From positions 54,321,995-54,385,994 of the forward strand of contig CM060198.1 in the NCBI GenBank assembly GCA_030549335.1: a stretch of 64,000 bases of DNA. The letters are read 5' to 3'. Every line of letters begins with the position of its first letter. Position 1 is the first letter of the stretch. A model generated the notes under the pieces. That model saw only the letters and a list, made by a program, of their open reading frames with translations. It was not told the origin of the DNA and made no database searches. Position numbers and translations under genes: made by a program. The DNA is from Pontederia crassipes (lineage: Eukaryota; Streptophyta; Magnoliopsida; Commelinales; Pontederiaceae). Of the stretch, positions 62,475 to 64,000 are shown one piece after another.

Positions 62475-64000
62475 TTATTAGTTTTCTGTTATTGTGTATA
62501 CTTTTCCTTTTTTCATTATAAAGAGAGAAAATTTGGCATTTTTCTTTTCAAACAAGAACGTTGTTGACATTTTTTTTTTATGTTAGATCTTTCTTTGAAA
62601 AATGACAAATGCATATTTTGGTAAATTGGACAATTAATTAAGTTCAGGATAATACTCAACGAATAATAACAACAAGTGCAACTTTTTAATTGTAGATACT
62701 CAATCGTTCTTCTTCTGGAAAGGTGATCAAATCAACCAAAATTGATGGGCTAGCACCCATTTAGCCTGAATTTTAGTACACCTCACAGGGTTCTATTGTT
62801 GAATAGATTAAGAAGAGTTTTGATTGTTACAATACCTATTGATGTGTATTATTGTAAATTACTTTTTTACCCTTATGCTGTTTTATGCTAAACTGAGACT
62901 TGTAAAGATAAGTAATTAGTTCAAAATTCAAAAATTGTAAAATATTCTCGTCCATGTGCACTGAGTGTTAAGGGTCTAATAACATATAATTAAAAATGGA
63001 AGTTTTTGCAATCCTACTTGACTATCTTTCATGATCTTTATATTTTTTAGCCTTTAATTACTCATCTTATCTTGACTTGATCCATTTTGATTCATGCATG
63101 AAAGTGCCATGATGTAATGCAAAATAAAAAAAAAAAGACAACATTGTCTAGAACAACTTACATAAAAAACTTTAGGATATTTTTTGAAATAAAAGAAGCA
63201 GAGCAACTCACCAAAGAAGAACCAATAAGAATGGAAAGAAAAGAAATATATATATTTTATTCATATTTCTTAGTGATTTTTAGCGTGATAATTATTTTAA
63301 AGTTAAATTATTTTTATTAAGGTATCTTATTCAATTGCATTATCTTATTAATTTAGCGTCATTGCTCACGAATATTTTATGTCCATGTGTTTGAATCATA
63401 CAGATAATTGAAGTCAAAATGGAGGCATATGTAATAACAAAGTTCATGATGATGCAGTTAAGCATGTGATCATATTATCAAAACACTTATTATTTTTGCT
63501 ACTCTAAATAATAATTATTTATTAGTTTGTCAGGCTTGGATGACTATTGGAAACAATGAATATCATAGCTTTTACATTTTAATAAAAATAATTTATTATT
63601 TATCTTTATTTTTATATTGACTTGTAAAAGCTTAAAAGGACTTAAGTGTAGATAATGCCACTCTAAAATAATCCAATTGTCGCATGTCAAAAGGTTGAAT
63701 TTTTTGGACATTACAGCAGACAACTTCTTAAACTTGAAAACTGGTTAGAACATTTTTTTAGGCATGAATGCAATATTATTTTCACAAATTATTAGGTATT
63801 GTTTTTTAGTAGTGTTCATAAACCTTTTAATGGTTTCTAGCCTATCTTGTTTAAAGCTTGAGAATTTATGTTTAAAGAATGTCAAGAGAACCCGCATTAG
63901 AAAAAAGATGAATAGAATATAAAGAATTACATAAAACACAAATAAAGAGATAAAGAGCAACATGAAAGATTATTTTCTATGTTCAAAATAGTGAGGCCAC
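62475..64000. other. Upstream-homologous DNA to about 62740, then AT-rich, no gene seen
   Basis: The first 270 bases continue the similarity to 46150-46540. Beyond that, frames at 63117-63320 and 63745-63963 show no domain and are Lys/Ile/Phe-rich, as expected of AT-rich DNA. Confidence 0.5.

Noticed and set aside
1..64000. CRISPR arrays, bacterial operons, rRNA or intact tRNA genes
   Set aside because: No regularly spaced repeats with unique spacers and no intact cloverleaf seen; the content is plant nuclear DNA.

Overview
This is a repeat-dominated piece of a flowering-plant nuclear genome. The evidence is intron-split reading frames with GT..AG junctions, a group IId WRKY gene, and remnants of the plant maintenance methyltransferase MET1 and of a cucumisin-like subtilase. 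The transposon set is also plant: FAR1-type Mutator, hAT, CACTA, a chromodomain-bearing Ty3/gypsy element and an Au SINE. Coding exons are GC-rich while intergenic DNA is very AT-rich, which would fit a non-grass monocot, but I cannot name the species from the sequence alone. There is one apparently intact host gene. Nearly everything else recognisable is transposon or gene debris.

Left third (1-19 kb): AT-rich repeats (a MITE-like family in at least three copies) surround a complete, decayed Mutator-like element at 9755-15411. It has TIRs of about 620-640 bp and a perfect 9-bp target duplication. It carries two convergent genes: a FAR1-type transposase on the plus strand, and a GRF-zinc-finger/C-terminal transmembrane gene on the minus strand. 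This repeats the two-gene layout of maize MuDR.

Middle (19-39.4 kb): a three-level nest. A hAT element (about 19.1-39.4 kb) has its transposase split by a 14.5-kb Tekay/Del-type Ty3/gypsy retrotransposon (22697-37204, LTRs about 2.3 kb). That element's gag-pol is in turn split by a 4966-bp CACTA element (26511-31476) with a 3-bp target duplication and one Transposase_24-type gene. All three layers carry stops or frameshifts.

Right third (39.4-64 kb): the WRKY gene (43652-45334, minus strand, three coding exons, 349 aa) is preceded by a 13-codon upstream ORF whose stop overlaps the WRKY start. About 15 kb away lies a degenerate copy of the WRKY 5' half and upstream DNA (60.3-62.7 kb). It is joined head-to-tail to an intron-containing MET1 catalytic-domain pseudogene (58.2-60.3 kb), itself hit by an Au SINE with a 17-bp target duplication. 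Next to it is an inverted repeat with arms of about 0.8 kb (56.5-58.1 kb), each arm holding the same subtilase fragment. This looks like a graveyard where pieces of three host genes were assembled by DNA-level duplication.

The best candidates for something undescribed are the GRF/TM gene in the mudrB position of the Mutator element, the WRKY-MET1 junction, and the subtilase inverted repeat as a possible small-RNA source.
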